Counted from the first letter of the stretch, positions 10,926 to 22,435 are shown. The stretch: 64,000 bases of DNA from Costus lasius (GCA_027563935.2 JANVAS020000203.1:2170001-2234000), one strand, 5' to 3'. Program-made: numbers and translations. Notes: a model not told the origin generated them from the letters alone.

Positions 10926-11251
10926 CGCATCTACCTGGTGGGTGCACCTGAGCTGCAGAAGGCGCTTAGGCCCTGGTCTGGGCCAGATGAGAGGCAAAAG
11001 ACCCAAGAAGAGCTAAAGTGAAGACTTAAGTTAACTTAAGGTCTTACTTAGGGTTAATGGGCTTTTACCACATAAGATCAGCATGCTTTCTACTTATCGT
11101 TTATAATTAGAATTGCATGATTTATTTATCTTCTGCTATCACCATAGGGTTTACATGATAGTTAAGAAGATAAAAGACCGTTAAAATCCAACGCCGAAAT
11201 ATCAAGCTCGATAGCCTTCTGACGCGAAACCTCACTGTTCTGACTATCGTT

Positions 11252-11493
11252 GGAGCCGTGTTGTACCCACTCAGTGGGCACGTCCATCTATCTTCAGACG
11301 GTGTGTGATTTCACCTGCGTGTTACAGAGAAGGGATTTATCGCTTCTCGTTGCTCAGCATAGCACGTGGTGGTCCAGGGAGTAGGTCAGGTCAGCTTGAC
11401 CATGTAGGCTACATATGGGGCATATGTAAGCTATATGGAGGCAGCCATCTGAGGGATCAGAGACTGTGTTGTACCAACTCAGTTGGCACAGTC
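11252..11493 (+). other. Twin hairpins with TTGTA bulge and TCA loop
   Basis: Hairpin 1 (11252-11285) has outer arms CGTG/CACG plus GGA/TCC, a TTGTA bulge, and apex CCCAC-TCA-GTGGG. Hairpin 2 (11462-11493) has outer arms GACTGTG/CACAGTC, the same bulge, and apex CCAAC-TCA-GTTGG. The two apexes differ by a C-G/A-T swap that keeps pairing. Both are present in D, E and F. Role unknown. Confidence 0.65.
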
Positions 11494-11740
11494 GGCTGGA
11501 TTGCCCAGATGAAGGGGAATCGCACGGGTTGGCGATTGGCAGGGACTGCCTACCAGAAATTAATGCTTGTACTCTCTGTGCATCTTATCTCGCCTGAGCG
11601 GGACGCGGAGACCAAGTATGAAATCTGGATCCCATCTCACTAAAAGAGTGTTACTCTTTCGGACTGTTTTAATGGATTTTTCAGTCAGATAAAATAGTGA
11701 GAAAATAATCTTTCTTAAGTCCTGGATTGATTCTAAACAT

Positions 11741-11774
11741 TGATACTGACCTTGCTGTTCTTGCATTGTTGTAG
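11741..11774 (+). promoter_or_regulatory. Possible 3' splice site before gag
   Basis: TACTGAC (branch-point-like) is followed by a T-rich run and ATTGTTGTAG, ending 21 bases before the gag ATG at 11796. The same arrangement stands before gag in D, E and F. It would let the long leader be removed from a gag mRNA. No matching donor was identified. Confidence 0.45.
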
Positions 11775-11795
11775 ATTCCTGCAGCAACGAACACC

Positions 11796-13286
11796 ATGAG
11801 CTTCAATGTGCGATCCCTACTGGAAAGGGAGAAGTTTGCTGGGCCAAACTTCTCGGACTGGTACGGACACCTTAAGATTGTTCTTAAGGCAGAGAGGAAA
11901 CTGTATGTCCTCGAGACGGCTATACCGCCTCAACCCGCTGCGAACGCCGCAAGGGCGGTTCGCGATGCCTATGAAAAGCATGTCAATGATAGCATTGATG
12001 TTGCTTGCCTGATGCAAGCGTCTATGATGCCACCGCTGCAGCGTCAGCATGAGGATATGTCTGGTATAGAAATTATAGCAAACCTCAAGATGTTGTATGC
12101 TGCACAGGCGAGGACTGAACGCTATAATTTGACCAAGCTTTTCTTTCAGAGCAAACTGGCTGAAGGGAGCCCAGTGGGAGCTCACGTGCTCAAGATGATT
12201 GGGCACAAGGAGGCTCTAGAGAAACTGGGGCATACCATCAATCAGGAGCTTGCTGTAGACATTATTCTGCAGTCTCTCCCGCCTTCTTTCGATGCGTTCA
12301 ATATTAACTTTAATATGAACAAAATCGATTGTACTCCGGCAGAGTTGCTGAATATGCTCTTGACTACTGAGGAAACTCTGAAGGGAAAGCCTTCAACCTC
12401 TGTCTTGATGTTCCCTTCCAGGAACAAGAAGAAGGGGAAGAAGGGCAAGGCCCCTGTCAAGAACTACAGCAAGGCTCTGAAACAAAAGGTGAAGCGGTCG
12501 AAGGACAACAGATGTTTCCACTATGGCCAGTTGGGTCACTGGAAAAAGGACTGTAAAGCGCTCCAAGGAGACAAGAAGGGAAGCATCGCTTCTGGCTCAG
12601 GTATATTTGTGACTGAAGTCATGATATCTTCTTCTTCTATTTCATGGGTGTTGGACACTGCATGTGCAGTTCACATTTGTTCAAATGTACAGGGACTCAA
12701 GAGAAGAAGACAGGTGGGACAGCATGAGGTGGACCTACGAGTTGGAAACGGGGCACGGGTTGCTGCTGTTGCTGTAGGGGATTATTACATCTCATTACCA
12801 TCTGGCATTGTATTAGAATTAAACAATTGTTACTTTGTACCCAGTATTACCAAAAATATTATCTCTATTCCTGCTCTTGTCAGGAAAGGGTTTTCCTTTG
12901 AATGCAAGATTTCAAAGTGTTATCTTACTCTTGATAATATTGTTTATGCTACTGGTTCAATTAACAATGGGTTATTCATGTTGGACATGGAATGTTCTAT
13001 ACAAAATATTGATAATAAGAAAGCCAAGTATGCTGATGACAGCACCTTGCTATGGCATAGTCGTTTAGGCCATATTAACAAGAAGCGCATTAAGCGGTTG
13101 CATGATCATGGACTGCTGGGATCATTCTCCTATGAGGAGATTGATACATGCAAAGCTTGTTTATTGGGTAAAATGACGAAGTCTCCTTTTCCTAATAAAG
13201 GTCAAAGGGCTTCAGGTTTACTTGACCTTATACACAGTGATGTGTGTGGGCCATTTAGTAAACATGCCAGAGGTGGCTATTCGTAC
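11796..13286 (+). pseudogene. Copia copy C gag, protease and start of integrase
   Basis: Starts MSFNVRSLLEREKF at the family's gag ATG. Gag (about residues 1-235) packages RNA. The zinc knuckle reads CFHYGQLGHWKKDC, so its second cysteine has become tyrosine and zinc binding should fail. Protease (LDTACAVHI) and the integrase HHCC finger follow. Shortly after the first catalytic aspartate (LIHSDVCGPF), at about 13281, a replacement with a net loss of 14 bases shifts the frame and creates a stop (13287-13289). Neighbouring copies read GGYQYFITFTDDF here. Confidence 0.93.
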
Positions 13287-14499
13287 TGATGATTTCAGTA
13301 GATATGGGTATGTCTATCTAATGAGACATAAGAGTGAATCTTTTGACAAGTTCAAAGAGTTCAAAAATGAAGTACAAAATCAGCTAGGCCGAAATATCAA
13401 GGCACTTTGTTCAGATCGAGGTGGAGAATACCTAAGTCGAGAGTTTGCTGACTATCTGAAGGAGTGTGGGATTATCTCACAGCTCACTCCGCCTGGAACA
13501 CCGCAATGGAATGGTGTGTCCGAGAGGAGGAACAGAACCTTACTTGATATGGTTCGTTCTATGATGAGTCAGGCTACTCTACCTTACTCCTTTTGGGGAT
13601 TTGCACTGGAAACAGCTGCAAAGGTACTAAACCGAGTGCCATCCAAGGCAGTTTCAAAGACTCCATATGAATTATGGTATGGGAAACAGCCGAGCTTGAC
13701 ATTTATTAAGATCTGGGGTTGCGAGGCTTATGTCAAAAAGCTCGCCTCTGGGAAACTAGAGAGCAGATCTGAGAAATGTATCTTTGTCGGTTACCCTAAG
13801 GAAACTAAGGGTTATTATTTCTACGATCCCAAAGAGAACAAGGTATTTGTTGCTCGGACGGCAGTTTTTCTTGAGAAGGAGTTCCTTCTGCAAGAAGCCA
13901 GTGGGAGAGAAATAAAACTGGATGAGAATCCAGAGGAAGGACAAAGTAGTCAAGCACAATTGGATGAGCCTGAGCCAGTAGAACAGGTTACTGAACAACC
14001 TGAGGCTCAGATATCACGGGAACCACGAAGATCGGGAAGGATCCGTCGTCAGCCTGAGCGCTATGACGGAGTCTACATCATTGATAATGATGAACCCCTC
14101 ACTTATGCGGATGCGGTCAGTGGACCGGAGTCAGCTAGATGGCTTGAAGCTATGCGAGCCGAGATGGACTCCATGTCAGATAACCAAGTCTGGGATTTGG
14201 TTGATCCGCCTCCGGGAGTAATCCCTATAGGCTGTAAATGGATCTTCAAGAAGAAGATTGACATGGATGGTAACGTGGTTACCTATAAAGGCAGGCTAGT
14301 TGCGAAAGGTTTCAAACAAATCTACGGGATAGATTATGATGAAACTTTCTCTCCTGTAGCCATGTTCAAGTCTTTTTGGATTCTTTTCGCAATAGCAGCA
14401 TATTACGATTATGAGATCTGGCAGATGGATGTGAAGACGGCTTTCCTTAATGGAAAACTGGATGAGGATGTGTATATGACACAACCTGAAGGTTTCACT
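13284..14499 (+). pseudogene. Copia copy C integrase and N-terminal half of RT
   Basis: Resumes at TDDFSRYGYVYL in another frame after the integrase deletion. It contains the remaining integrase catalytic residues (SDRGGEY, NGVSERRNR), the variable linker and the first RT blocks up to YMTQPEGFT. There it is cut by solo LTR s2; TCACT at 14495-14499 is the target duplication. Apart from the insertion the frame is open. Confidence 0.92.
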
Positions 14500-16220
14500 T
14501 GAAGTGTCCCCTTCATGGGGGAGCGCAAGTAAACAAAATCCCTTTCAAGAGGGGGGCGAAAACCTTAAAGGGGTGGCGCATCACCATTGCAAGCGGAAGC
14601 AAAAGGTTTTCAAGAATCTTAGCATAAACATATGTTCAACTTGGTGAAGTTGAGAGTCATACCATAGCCATCTCGGTTTAGATGGAGCTTTGGAAGCAAA
14701 GGCGCAAGTGCCCCTTCTCCGAAGATAATCACACACAAGAGAAGATGGCTTCTCCTTGGATCTCCTTGTGCTAGCAAGGATGCGCAAGGTGTCCTTGATC
14801 GAATGTTAGGATGATGGAGAAGTTTCCTTGGCCGAGCGCTTGTTCTTGTCGTCCACTTCCTTCCACACGAGATGGCAAGCAAGCTCTCTTTTCCCCAAAA
14901 ACAAAACGCAAAGACAAGAGAGCAAATGCACTTCGGCGACATCAAGACAAATGACGTTACATGACTTCCCAAAATGGAAAGTCATGAAGCCACTCTCCAA
15001 CGCCAAAACGCCCCTCTTGATGAACCATGCGTTCACCTAGTGAACCGGTTCATGCTTTGGTTCAATTCGATTTGGCCCAAAGACCAAACTCAAACCAAGC
15101 CAAGCCAAGGCATGGTCTAGACCCTCTATGAACCAAATGGCTCATGATCTAGCCGTTCATCTCCTGATGCTCCTGATCTCACCGATCTAGCATCATCTCT
15201 CTCGATCGAAGCTTACCGATCTAAAGCCCTAATCAATCAAACATGATCAGGCTAGATCTCACTTGCAATCAGAGATTAAACCCCTTTAAACTGAACCCAT
15301 ACAATTCAGTCCACACGATCTGACTCAAGAAAGCCATATCATCAAATTGTGCGACCCTAAGGGTTTCCTTTAAATGTCGGTAACGACAACTTACGTTATC
15401 ACGATCAGTGAGGGGTATCTAGCAACACATCACTGTCTCCCGATATAAAGGAAATAGTCTTCCAAGACTACACCCAAACCATGACACAAGTGTGAATCAA
15501 AACTCACAAGGCACACATATGTCCTTTGCCACTGGATGTTCTTATTGGACAAGCATGTCAAGCTTGTAACTCCAATACGATGAGCATGATTAGATCAGAT
15601 GCATATAGTCATCTGGGTATGGCCATACACTACCTCAATCATCTCATATAGGGGGGCCTTTAGAACATCACACTCCTTAAACAAGGAGACGGCAATCCTT
15701 TATCTATCACTAGTGCCCTAACCTGATTCAAGCTCACCATCCAAGATAGTCTATAATCATTATATTTCAAATGATATTGAACTACCTCAAAACAATGACA
15801 ATCATCATTTAGAAACACAAGTGATCTCAAGTCAAAGGACATGTGCCACTTGCTGCTTACAGGGATCATTCACATTGTGACAAGCAATGCAATATCCCAG
15901 TAGGGTCTGTCCAGTACATCCAATGTACCCATGAGTCTACATCTTATTCCATGCTCGAAGCATCCTATAAGATTAGCACTCATATTAGTCTCCATCATAT
16001 CAAGGCTGTCTCATGTTCACCAAGATATCTCGACTAAGGACTTATAGCCTGTCAGCCTAGCTGAACAGCTTTGAGACATTATTCAGAAGTACACTTATTA
16101 CAGCAGACAAGGTAACAACCTGAATAACAACCATGCCTTATTATAAACTTAAGAGTTTATTACATGATACTTATACAATCCCAAGGCCTCAAACATTAGC
16201 CTTAAGGGCATACCCCAACA
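14500..16220 (-). mobile_element. Solo copia LTR s2, inserted in the RT of copy C
   Basis: Reverse-oriented LTR, 1721 bp, starting TGAAGTGTCCCCTTCA and ending GGCATACCCCAACA. Target duplication TCACT is at 14495-14499 and 16221-16225. A full element must have inserted after copy C arrived and then been lost by LTR-LTR recombination, which is quick given C's nearly identical LTRs. Its U3 half closely matches s1. Confidence 0.95.
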
Positions 16221-16225
16221 TCACT

Positions 16226-17171
16226 AATCCATCAGATCGTCATAAAATATGCAAGTTAAAGAAGTCCATTTTTGGACTTAAACAAGCATCAAGAAGCTGG
16301 AATATTCGTTTTGATGAATCAATCTCTGAGTTTGGGTTCATCAAGAACGAAGATGACCCGTGTGTATATAAGAGGTTTAGTGGGAGCGTGATTACTTTCC
16401 TAGTCCTCTACGTCGATGATATCTTAATCATTGGAAACGATATTCCTGAAATGCATGCTGTTAAAGCATGGCTAAGGAAATGTTTCCAGATGAAAGATTT
16501 AGGAGAAGCAGCCTATGTATTAGGTGTGAAGATCTACAGGGATAGATCTAACAGGTTTCTCGGGCTGTGCCAGAGTACTTACATCGATAAAGTCCTGGAG
16601 AGATTCCATTTAGAGAATTCTAAAAGAGGATATCTTCCAGTCAGACATGGTCTGAATCTTTCAAAGAGTCAGTGTCCACAAACACAGACTGAGAAAGATG
16701 AAATGGACAATACGCCTTATGCTTCGGCTATTGGGTCCATTATGTATGCGATGTTGTGTACTCGCCCAGACGTCGCTTATGGGTTAAGCGTGACCAGTCG
16801 ATTCCAAAGTAATCCAGGTCAGGCGCACTGGATTGCGGTCAAGAACATTTTAAAATATCTGCGGAGGACCAAAGATATGTTCTTGATATATGGTGGTCAG
16901 GAAGAACTCAGTATTGAAGGATATACTGACGCTTTGTTCCAGTCGGACCAGGATGATTTCCGATCGCAATCAGGCTATGTTTTTAGCACCAGAAGTCCAA
17001 GCACATACAGAGACGGTTTCACTTGATCCGGGAGATCATTGATCGTGGCGAGATCAAAATCTGCAAGGTTCATACAGATGACAATCTGGCTGACCCGCTT
17101 ACCAAGCCTCTGGCGCAGCAGAAGCATGAGAAGCACTGTAATAATATGGGTTTGAGATTTCTCAACCATTA
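16226..17171 (+). pseudogene. Copia copy C RT C-terminal half and RNase H, with deletion
   Basis: Continues the RT after s2 (NPSDRHKICKLKKSIFGLKQ), with the catalytic YVDD motif in LVLYVDDILIIG, and reaches RNase H TDALFQSDQDDFRSQ. At about 16987, 220 bp are missing compared with copy B (6918-7137), removing the RNase H region from NGGAVVWKS to the CDNTG block. The junction has a 2-bp GC match, typical of end joining or strand slippage. The deletion shifts the frame (stop at 17024-17026); the remaining RNase H tail to 17171 is in another frame. Confidence 0.92.
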
Positions 17172-17192
17172 GATTAAGTGCAAGTGGGAGAT

Positions 17193-18895
17193 TGTTGGGG
17201 TATGCCCTTAAGGCTAATGTTTGAGGCCTTGGGATTCTATCAGTATCATGTATATAAACTCTTATGTTTATAAAGGCAATGGTTGTTATTCAGTATGTTA
17301 CATTGTCTGGTGCAATGAGTGTGCTTCTGAATAATGTCTCAATGCTGTTCAGCTAGGCTGACATGCTGTAATGTCCTTAGTCGAGATATCTTGGTGAACA
17401 TGAGACAGCCTTGATATGATTGAGACTAATATGTGTTCTAATCTTATAGGATGCTTCGAGCATGGAATAAGATGTAGACTCATGGGTACATTGGATGTAC
17501 TGGACAGACCCTACTAGGATATTCAATTGCTTGTCACAATATGAATAATCCTTGTTTGCTACAAGTGGCACATGTCCTCTGACTTGAGATCACTTGTGTT
17601 TCTGAATGATGATTGTCATTGTTTTGAGGTAGTTCAATATCATTTGAAACATAATGGTTATAGACTATCTTGGATAATGATCATGAGTCAGGTTAGGACA
17701 CTAGTGATAGATATAGGATTGCCGTCTCCTTGTTTAAGGAGTGTGATGTTCTAAAGGGCCCCCCCCCCCCTAAATGAGATGATTGAGAAAGTGTATGGCC
17801 ATACCCAGGTGACTATGTTCATCTGGTCTAATCATGCTCATCATATTGGAGTTATAGGCTTGACATCCTTGTCCAATAAGAACATCCAGTGGCAAAGGAT
17901 ACATGTATGCCTAGTGAAGTGGATTCACACTTGTGCTATGGTTTGGGAGTAGTCTTGGAAGACTCTTTCCTTTATATCGGGAGACAGTGATGTGTTGCTA
18001 GATACCCCTCACTGATCGTGATAACGTGAGTTATCGTTACCGACATTTAAAGGAAACCCTCAGGGTCGCACAATTTGATGATATGGCTTACTCAAGTCAG
18101 ATCGTGTGGACTGAATTGTTTGGGTTCAGTTTAAAGGAGTTTAAACTCTGATTGTAAGTGAGATCTGGTCTGATCATGTTTGATTGATTAGGGCTTGAGA
18201 TCGGTAAGCTTTGATCGAGAGAAATGATGCTAGATCGGTTAGATCAAAAGCATCACGAGATGAACGGTTAGATCAGGAACCTATTGGTTCAATGAGATCT
18301 AGACCATGGCTTGGGCTGATTTGATTTGGTTTTTTGGACCAAAGTCAATTGGATCGATTGAGCTTGAACCGGTTCACATGTGTGAACGCTTGGTTCAATG
18401 CTTAAGCGTTTTGGTCGGTTTTGAGAGCATTACTTCATGTCATTCCATTTTTGGAAAGTCATCAAGGCGACTTTGCTAAAACGCCAAAACGCCGCAACGT
18501 TTTTCTCTTGGTGTATGACCGCTTGCACTCTCGGGTAGAGGAGAGTGGGTTGACGACGAGAAGAAGGGATTCGGCCAAGCAAAGAGATCTCGATCATCTC
18601 CTTCATACGACAAGACCCCTTGAAGCTTTTGCTAGCACAAAGGCATGAAGGGAGTAGCCATTGTCTTCTTGTGTGCGCACCATTTGGAGGAGATCAACTT
18701 TGTTCTCTTCTTCCAAGTCGCCTCCTTCATCATGGCTATGGTAAAAGATCTTAACTTGATCTTCAAGATAATATCAAAGTTGATCATATATATATTCATG
18801 CAATCGATCCACATGAAACCCTAGAAATATTTCATGCGCCCCCTCCCCCTTTAGGGTTTCACCCCCCTTGCGCTCCCCCTTGAAGGGGACTTTCA
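17193..18895 (+). repeat. 3' LTR of copia copy C
   Basis: Follows the CAAGTGGGAGAT polypurine tract (17181-17192) and ends at the CTTAG target duplication. It is nearly identical to the 5' LTR; the largest difference is a longer C-run at about 17757-17770. Confidence 0.94.
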
Positions 18896-18900
18896 CTTAG

Positions 18901-19723
18901 GGTCGCACAATTTGATGATATGGCTTACTTAAGTCAGATCGTGTGGACTGAATTGTTTGGGTTCAGTTTAAGGGGATTTAATCTCTGATTGTGAGTGAGA
19001 TCTGGTCTGATCATGTTTGATTGATTAGGGCTTGAGATCGGTAAGCTTCGATTGAGAGAATGGATGCTAGATCGGTGAGATCAGGAGCATCAAGAGATCA
19101 ACGGTCAGATAAAGAACCTTAGGGGTTTAATGTGATCTGGACTAATGGCTTGGGTTAATTGGTCTTTGAACCAAACCAAAATTGAACCAGCTCATCATGT
19201 GAGCGCACGGTTCAAGTTAAGAGAAATATGCGATTGGGAAAAAACCCTTGATCGCATGTTGAGGAGTGGCTTTCTATTTTTAGAAAGCATGATCACATAC
19301 GTGACCACGACTCACCTCTTCACGCCTATTGTTGTCGTCCCTCTCTTCTCGTGTGAAAAATTGGGGCATTCTCGTGGAAGAGTTTTTGACGACAAGGAAG
19401 AATCGCCAAGCAGTGGATCTCATCTTCTTCATCCCTTCTCACACGACAAGGTCACTTGGAGAACCTTGCTAGCACAAGGAGCGTCCAAGGAGCAAGCCAT
19501 CGATCATCTTGTGTGTGGCGCTTTGGAGGAGAACCCCATCGTTCTCTCTTCTTCCTAGACACCATCTAAGCGATGGCCATGGTATGAGTCGCTACCATTC
19601 TATGCAATTGATTTTAAAGTTGATCATATATCATGCATTCGATCCCTAGAAACCCTTCCGCTGCATGAAAACCTCCATATGCGCCTATTAGGGTTTCGTC
19701 CCCCCTTTGTTAGGGGACTTTCA
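18901..19723 (+). repeat. Copia LTR 3, right part (U5 side)
   Basis: Resumes LTR 3 after copy C at GGTCGCACAATTTGATG and ends TTAGGGGACTTTCA at 19723. Both parts together give 1687 bp. Gypsy integrase sequence follows at once, so this is the outer edge of the A/B copia block. Its TSD partner lies left of the window. Confidence 0.9.
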
Positions 19724-21349
19724 CGATGCTCCCTGGACTGACATTAGTATGGACTTTGTCCTAGGGCTGCCTCGGACATCCTCGCGCTTCGATTCCATCT
19801 ACGTCGTCGTGGATCGGTTCTCGAAGATGGCTCATTTCATCCCTTGCTCACGGACTGCGGATGCGTCCCATGTGGCCACCCTTTTTTTCAAAGAGGTCGT
19901 CCATCTCCATGGCCTTCCTAAGACTATCGTGTCCGACAGGGACACGCGTTTTGTGAGCCACTTCTGGCGATCACTTTGGGCCATCATGGGCACTACACTG
20001 AAATTTTCCGCTGCCTACCACCCCCAAACTGATGGACAAACAGAGGTGGTTAATCGTAGTTTGGGTAATTTGCTTCAGTGCCTCATTGGCGATATTTCGA
20101 GGTCGTGGGACACCATCCTACCAATGGCAGAGTTCGCGTACAATAGTGCTTCCAATAGGTCTACGGGTCTTAGTCCCTTCCAAGTGGTTTCGGGCTGTTA
20201 ACCTCGTAAACCTATTGACTTGCATGACCTTCCCCGTGAATCCCATCTTTCCGAGCATGCATACTAATTCGCTCAACATGTAGCTAACTTGCAAGAGGAA
20301 GTTCGGCATCGGATCTTTTTGGGCAACACTCATAATGCGATGAAGGCGAACGAGCATCGTAGGCCACATCATTTTTCTGTCGGTGAGCTGGTGAGGGTGC
20401 GCATCCACCCCGAAAGAGTTTCCAACAGGGCTCATTTTAAGCTCCGGCCACATTACATGGGGCCCTATGCGGTGGTGCGGCGGATCGGCTCCAACGCCTA
20501 TGTGCTGGACCTACCTGAGGACATGGGCCTCCACCCCGTCTTCAACGTGGTGGATCTCCTTCCATTCTACGGTCCTTTGGAGGAGCCATCGGACCCCGAC
20601 GAACCTCAACCCCCGAGTTCTCTGGAGGAGAACTCCTCAGAGAACGCAGCAAAAGCTGATGCAGGAGCATACAACATAGAAGAAGGGGAAAACTTGCTCC
20701 AGGGGGCACCCCACAAATTTTATGTGAGTTCTGGCATCACAGAATGTTCCGCGGTCGACCCAACGACCGAGACCGCTACCAGTGGCTTCTGCAACGGCAC
20801 TCCAGACCACACATCCCGATATGTACAGAACATTCCTCAGGGTACCAAGCGACCTAAACCACAGCCCAAGAAAGTTTCTGCAAATTCGGGTGTCACAGAA
20901 TGTTCCGCGGTCGACCCAATGACCGAAGTCACACCCGAGGAATTTTCTGTGGATTCTGGTAAGTATGCACAAAATGTTCCGCGGTCGACCCAATGACCGA
21001 AGTCACACCCCGAGGAAGTTCCTGTGGAAAAAGTCAAGTATGCACAGAATGTTCCACGGTCGTCCCAGCGACCGAAGTCACACCCGAGGAAGATTCTGTG
21101 GACTGTGGTGAAAATGTCACGGGGCGTGGAACTGGCCATGGGGTGACCCGTGGAAATCCTGAAACCGCCAATTTGCCCCAATGGCCCCGTTTTGACGTGC
21201 ACAACCCTCCCCACCATGTTCATCCATTTGAGGAGGATCCAAAGGAGCCCAACAAAGTGATTATTCGGCGATCCCAACGCACATCCCATCCGACGGATCG
21301 TTTCGTGGGTGTCGTCAGCCCACTTGCAATCCACACCGAAATGATCTAG
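19724..21349 (+). pseudogene. Gypsy Gy1: integrase C-terminal part and tail, broken
   Basis: Ty3/gypsy integrase entered at the block [17 protein letters not shown], with catalytic MDF, SDRDTRF and DGQTEVVNR and the GPY/F module (MGPYAVVRRIGSNAYVLDLP). The upstream gag, protease and RT were separated by the copia block and lie left of the window. Stops fall at 20199-20201 and 20265-20267, and the tail frame is shifted near 20995. The tail contains roughly 72-bp tandem repeats and ends in RRSQRTSHPTDRFVGVVSPL, a basic motif common at gypsy polyprotein ends. No chromodomain is recognisable. Confidence 0.85.
20735..21095 (+). repeat. Minisatellite in the Gy1 tail (about 72 bp x 3, plus one diverged copy)
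   Basis: The core AATGTTCCGCGGTCGACCCA recurs near 20745, 20900, 20972 and (diverged) 21045. The last three units are about 72 bp apart. In the pol frame it encodes repeats of the type ECSAVDPMTEVTPEE. Confidence 0.75.
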
Positions 21350-21529
21350 CCCAAGGGTGCCATAGACCATCCCCCAAGCAGGCCCAACTCTAGAAGGACA
21401 TCGCAATCATGTCAGTAACACGGCCCAAGAGCATGCCACGATGGCGGTGACTCAGCCTACGACATCCAAATTCTGCTGCTTCGTTGCAGTATGCTCCGAA
21501 CGCGTCTAACTACCTTCGCAACCACCTCG

Positions 21530-22000
21530 TATCAGCAGGAATCAAAGGACCTGCGCCAGTCCACTTTAGTTGCTAGAAGTTTGTTAATCTTTTGTCCCTT
21601 GTAGCAGTTTTTGTCCTTATGTAGCAGTCTTGACTACTTTTGGGCTACAAAAGTAGGTAGTTGGTAGGAATTCAGTCCTTGTCATGTTCCCCTCTCTTAT
21701 CCTATAAAAGAGAAGGGGTGGGCTAGCTTCATTCTCAGTTCTTTAGAGTGGTAGAGTGCTCCAACTTGTGGAGATCCAGGAGAGTGCCTCGATTCCAAGG
21801 TTGTATGCGTCTTGCCTCGATTTCGAGGCGTGTAAGAGTCGTGGTCGGTGCCTCGACTCGAAGGTCCATTTCCAACATTATAAGAAGTAAATCCCACCAC
21901 CCCGGTGGGTCAGGTTTGCCTGTTTTCCATTCCCTCGTGTTCTTTTCCTCTATAGTTTCCCTCTTTTCCACGAGTATCCGCACGGCGGAGGCGTGGTCGT
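21530..22000 (+). repeat. Gypsy Gy1 LTR, copy 1 (limits approximate)
   Basis: It matches, in degenerate form, the segments 25490-25678 and 43889-44160. A TATA box, TATAAAAG, is at 21703-21710. Shared blocks include the GTAAGAGTCG...CTCGACTC region, AAGTAAATCCCA and CACGAG(T/C)ATCCG. Exact TG and CA ends could not be fixed; homology to the second copy fades near 22000. Confidence 0.6.
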
Positions 22001-22435
22001 TCCTTGTTTTTGGTTTGTTTCAGGCGCATAGACGCGCGAGCTGTACGCTGCGAACCCACTGTCCCCCATTGCGACGTGCTAAGCTTAAAATTTGCTAGGA
22101 GAGCGCACTAAATGATAAGAGGTTAGTGACGTATTTTAAGTAGTTGAGTGTCGTTGATTCCTTCTCGCATTCGTGTTGCCCCGATCGAACTCGACACTGA
22201 TTTCTTCGTGCTTTCCTGGTATTTTTCGAACGCTTTTCACTTCCCTCGTCTAAAGACCCTCTCCCGTTTTCGTGTGCATCGTGTAATCTTTTAGAGTACG
22301 GCTTTAAGGACCCTCCTACCCACTAGTAGCTGCATCATTCGGCCAGCTAGAGGGAAAGAAGAGAAGGAAGGTTTCGGTCAACACACACACAAGCACACTT
22401 GGCTTTTTTTCCTGATATTTTTCATCAAAGGTAGA
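22001..22435. other. Unassigned, probably end of Gy1 LTR or leader
   Basis: No gene is visible. The sequence is pyrimidine-rich with a short CA repeat (about 22382-22393). It lies between the Gy1 LTR and a second Gy1 tail, so it may be U5 or leader. No clear primer-binding site was found. Confidence 0.35.

Larger units (their letters stand above)
9919..11795 (+). other. Long structured leader of copia copy C
   Basis: About 1.9 kb without a convincing gene separates the primer-binding site from the gag ATG. It is conserved in D, E and F. Visible in order: hairpins with a CTGCGN loop (10706-10722, 10749-10764, 10788-10805), a large bulged stem-loop (10806-10845), a tRNA-like segment (about 10846-10925), twin TTGTA-bulge hairpins (11252-11285 and 11462-11493), a GGTCA/TGACC hairpin (11389-11401), and a branch-point/acceptor signal before gag. 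A 112-codon ORF at 11305-11643 keeps only its last 30 or so codons in the other copies and is probably not a gene. Confidence 0.8.
8207..18895 (+). mobile_element. Copia copy C, nested in LTR 3
   Basis: Complete LTR-to-LTR element with target duplication CTTAG at 8202-8206 and 18896-18900. Its 5' LTR (1698 bp) and 3' LTR (1703 bp) differ at about 13-15 positions by eye (under 1%), several of them in C-runs, so insertion was recent. The coding region is nonetheless broken: a lost zinc-knuckle cysteine, a net 14-bp deletion in integrase, solo LTR s2 inside the RT and a 220-bp deletion in RNase H. It cannot move without help. Confidence 0.95.

Noticed and set aside
11305..11643. 112-codon leader ORF upstream of gag in copy C
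   Set aside because: Only the last 30 or so codons agree with the ORFs in D, E and F; indels shift the earlier frame, so the conservation is better explained by the RNA hairpins there.
350..19723. LTR 1 and LTR 3 as the two LTRs of one element around copy B
   Set aside because: They differ far too much, especially in U5, while the coding region between them has only two stops; the 5' leader is also missing.
20289..21349. Gy1 tail as an unrelated host protein with repeats
   Set aside because: It continues the integrase frame through the GPY/F module and ends in a basic motif common at gypsy polyprotein ends.
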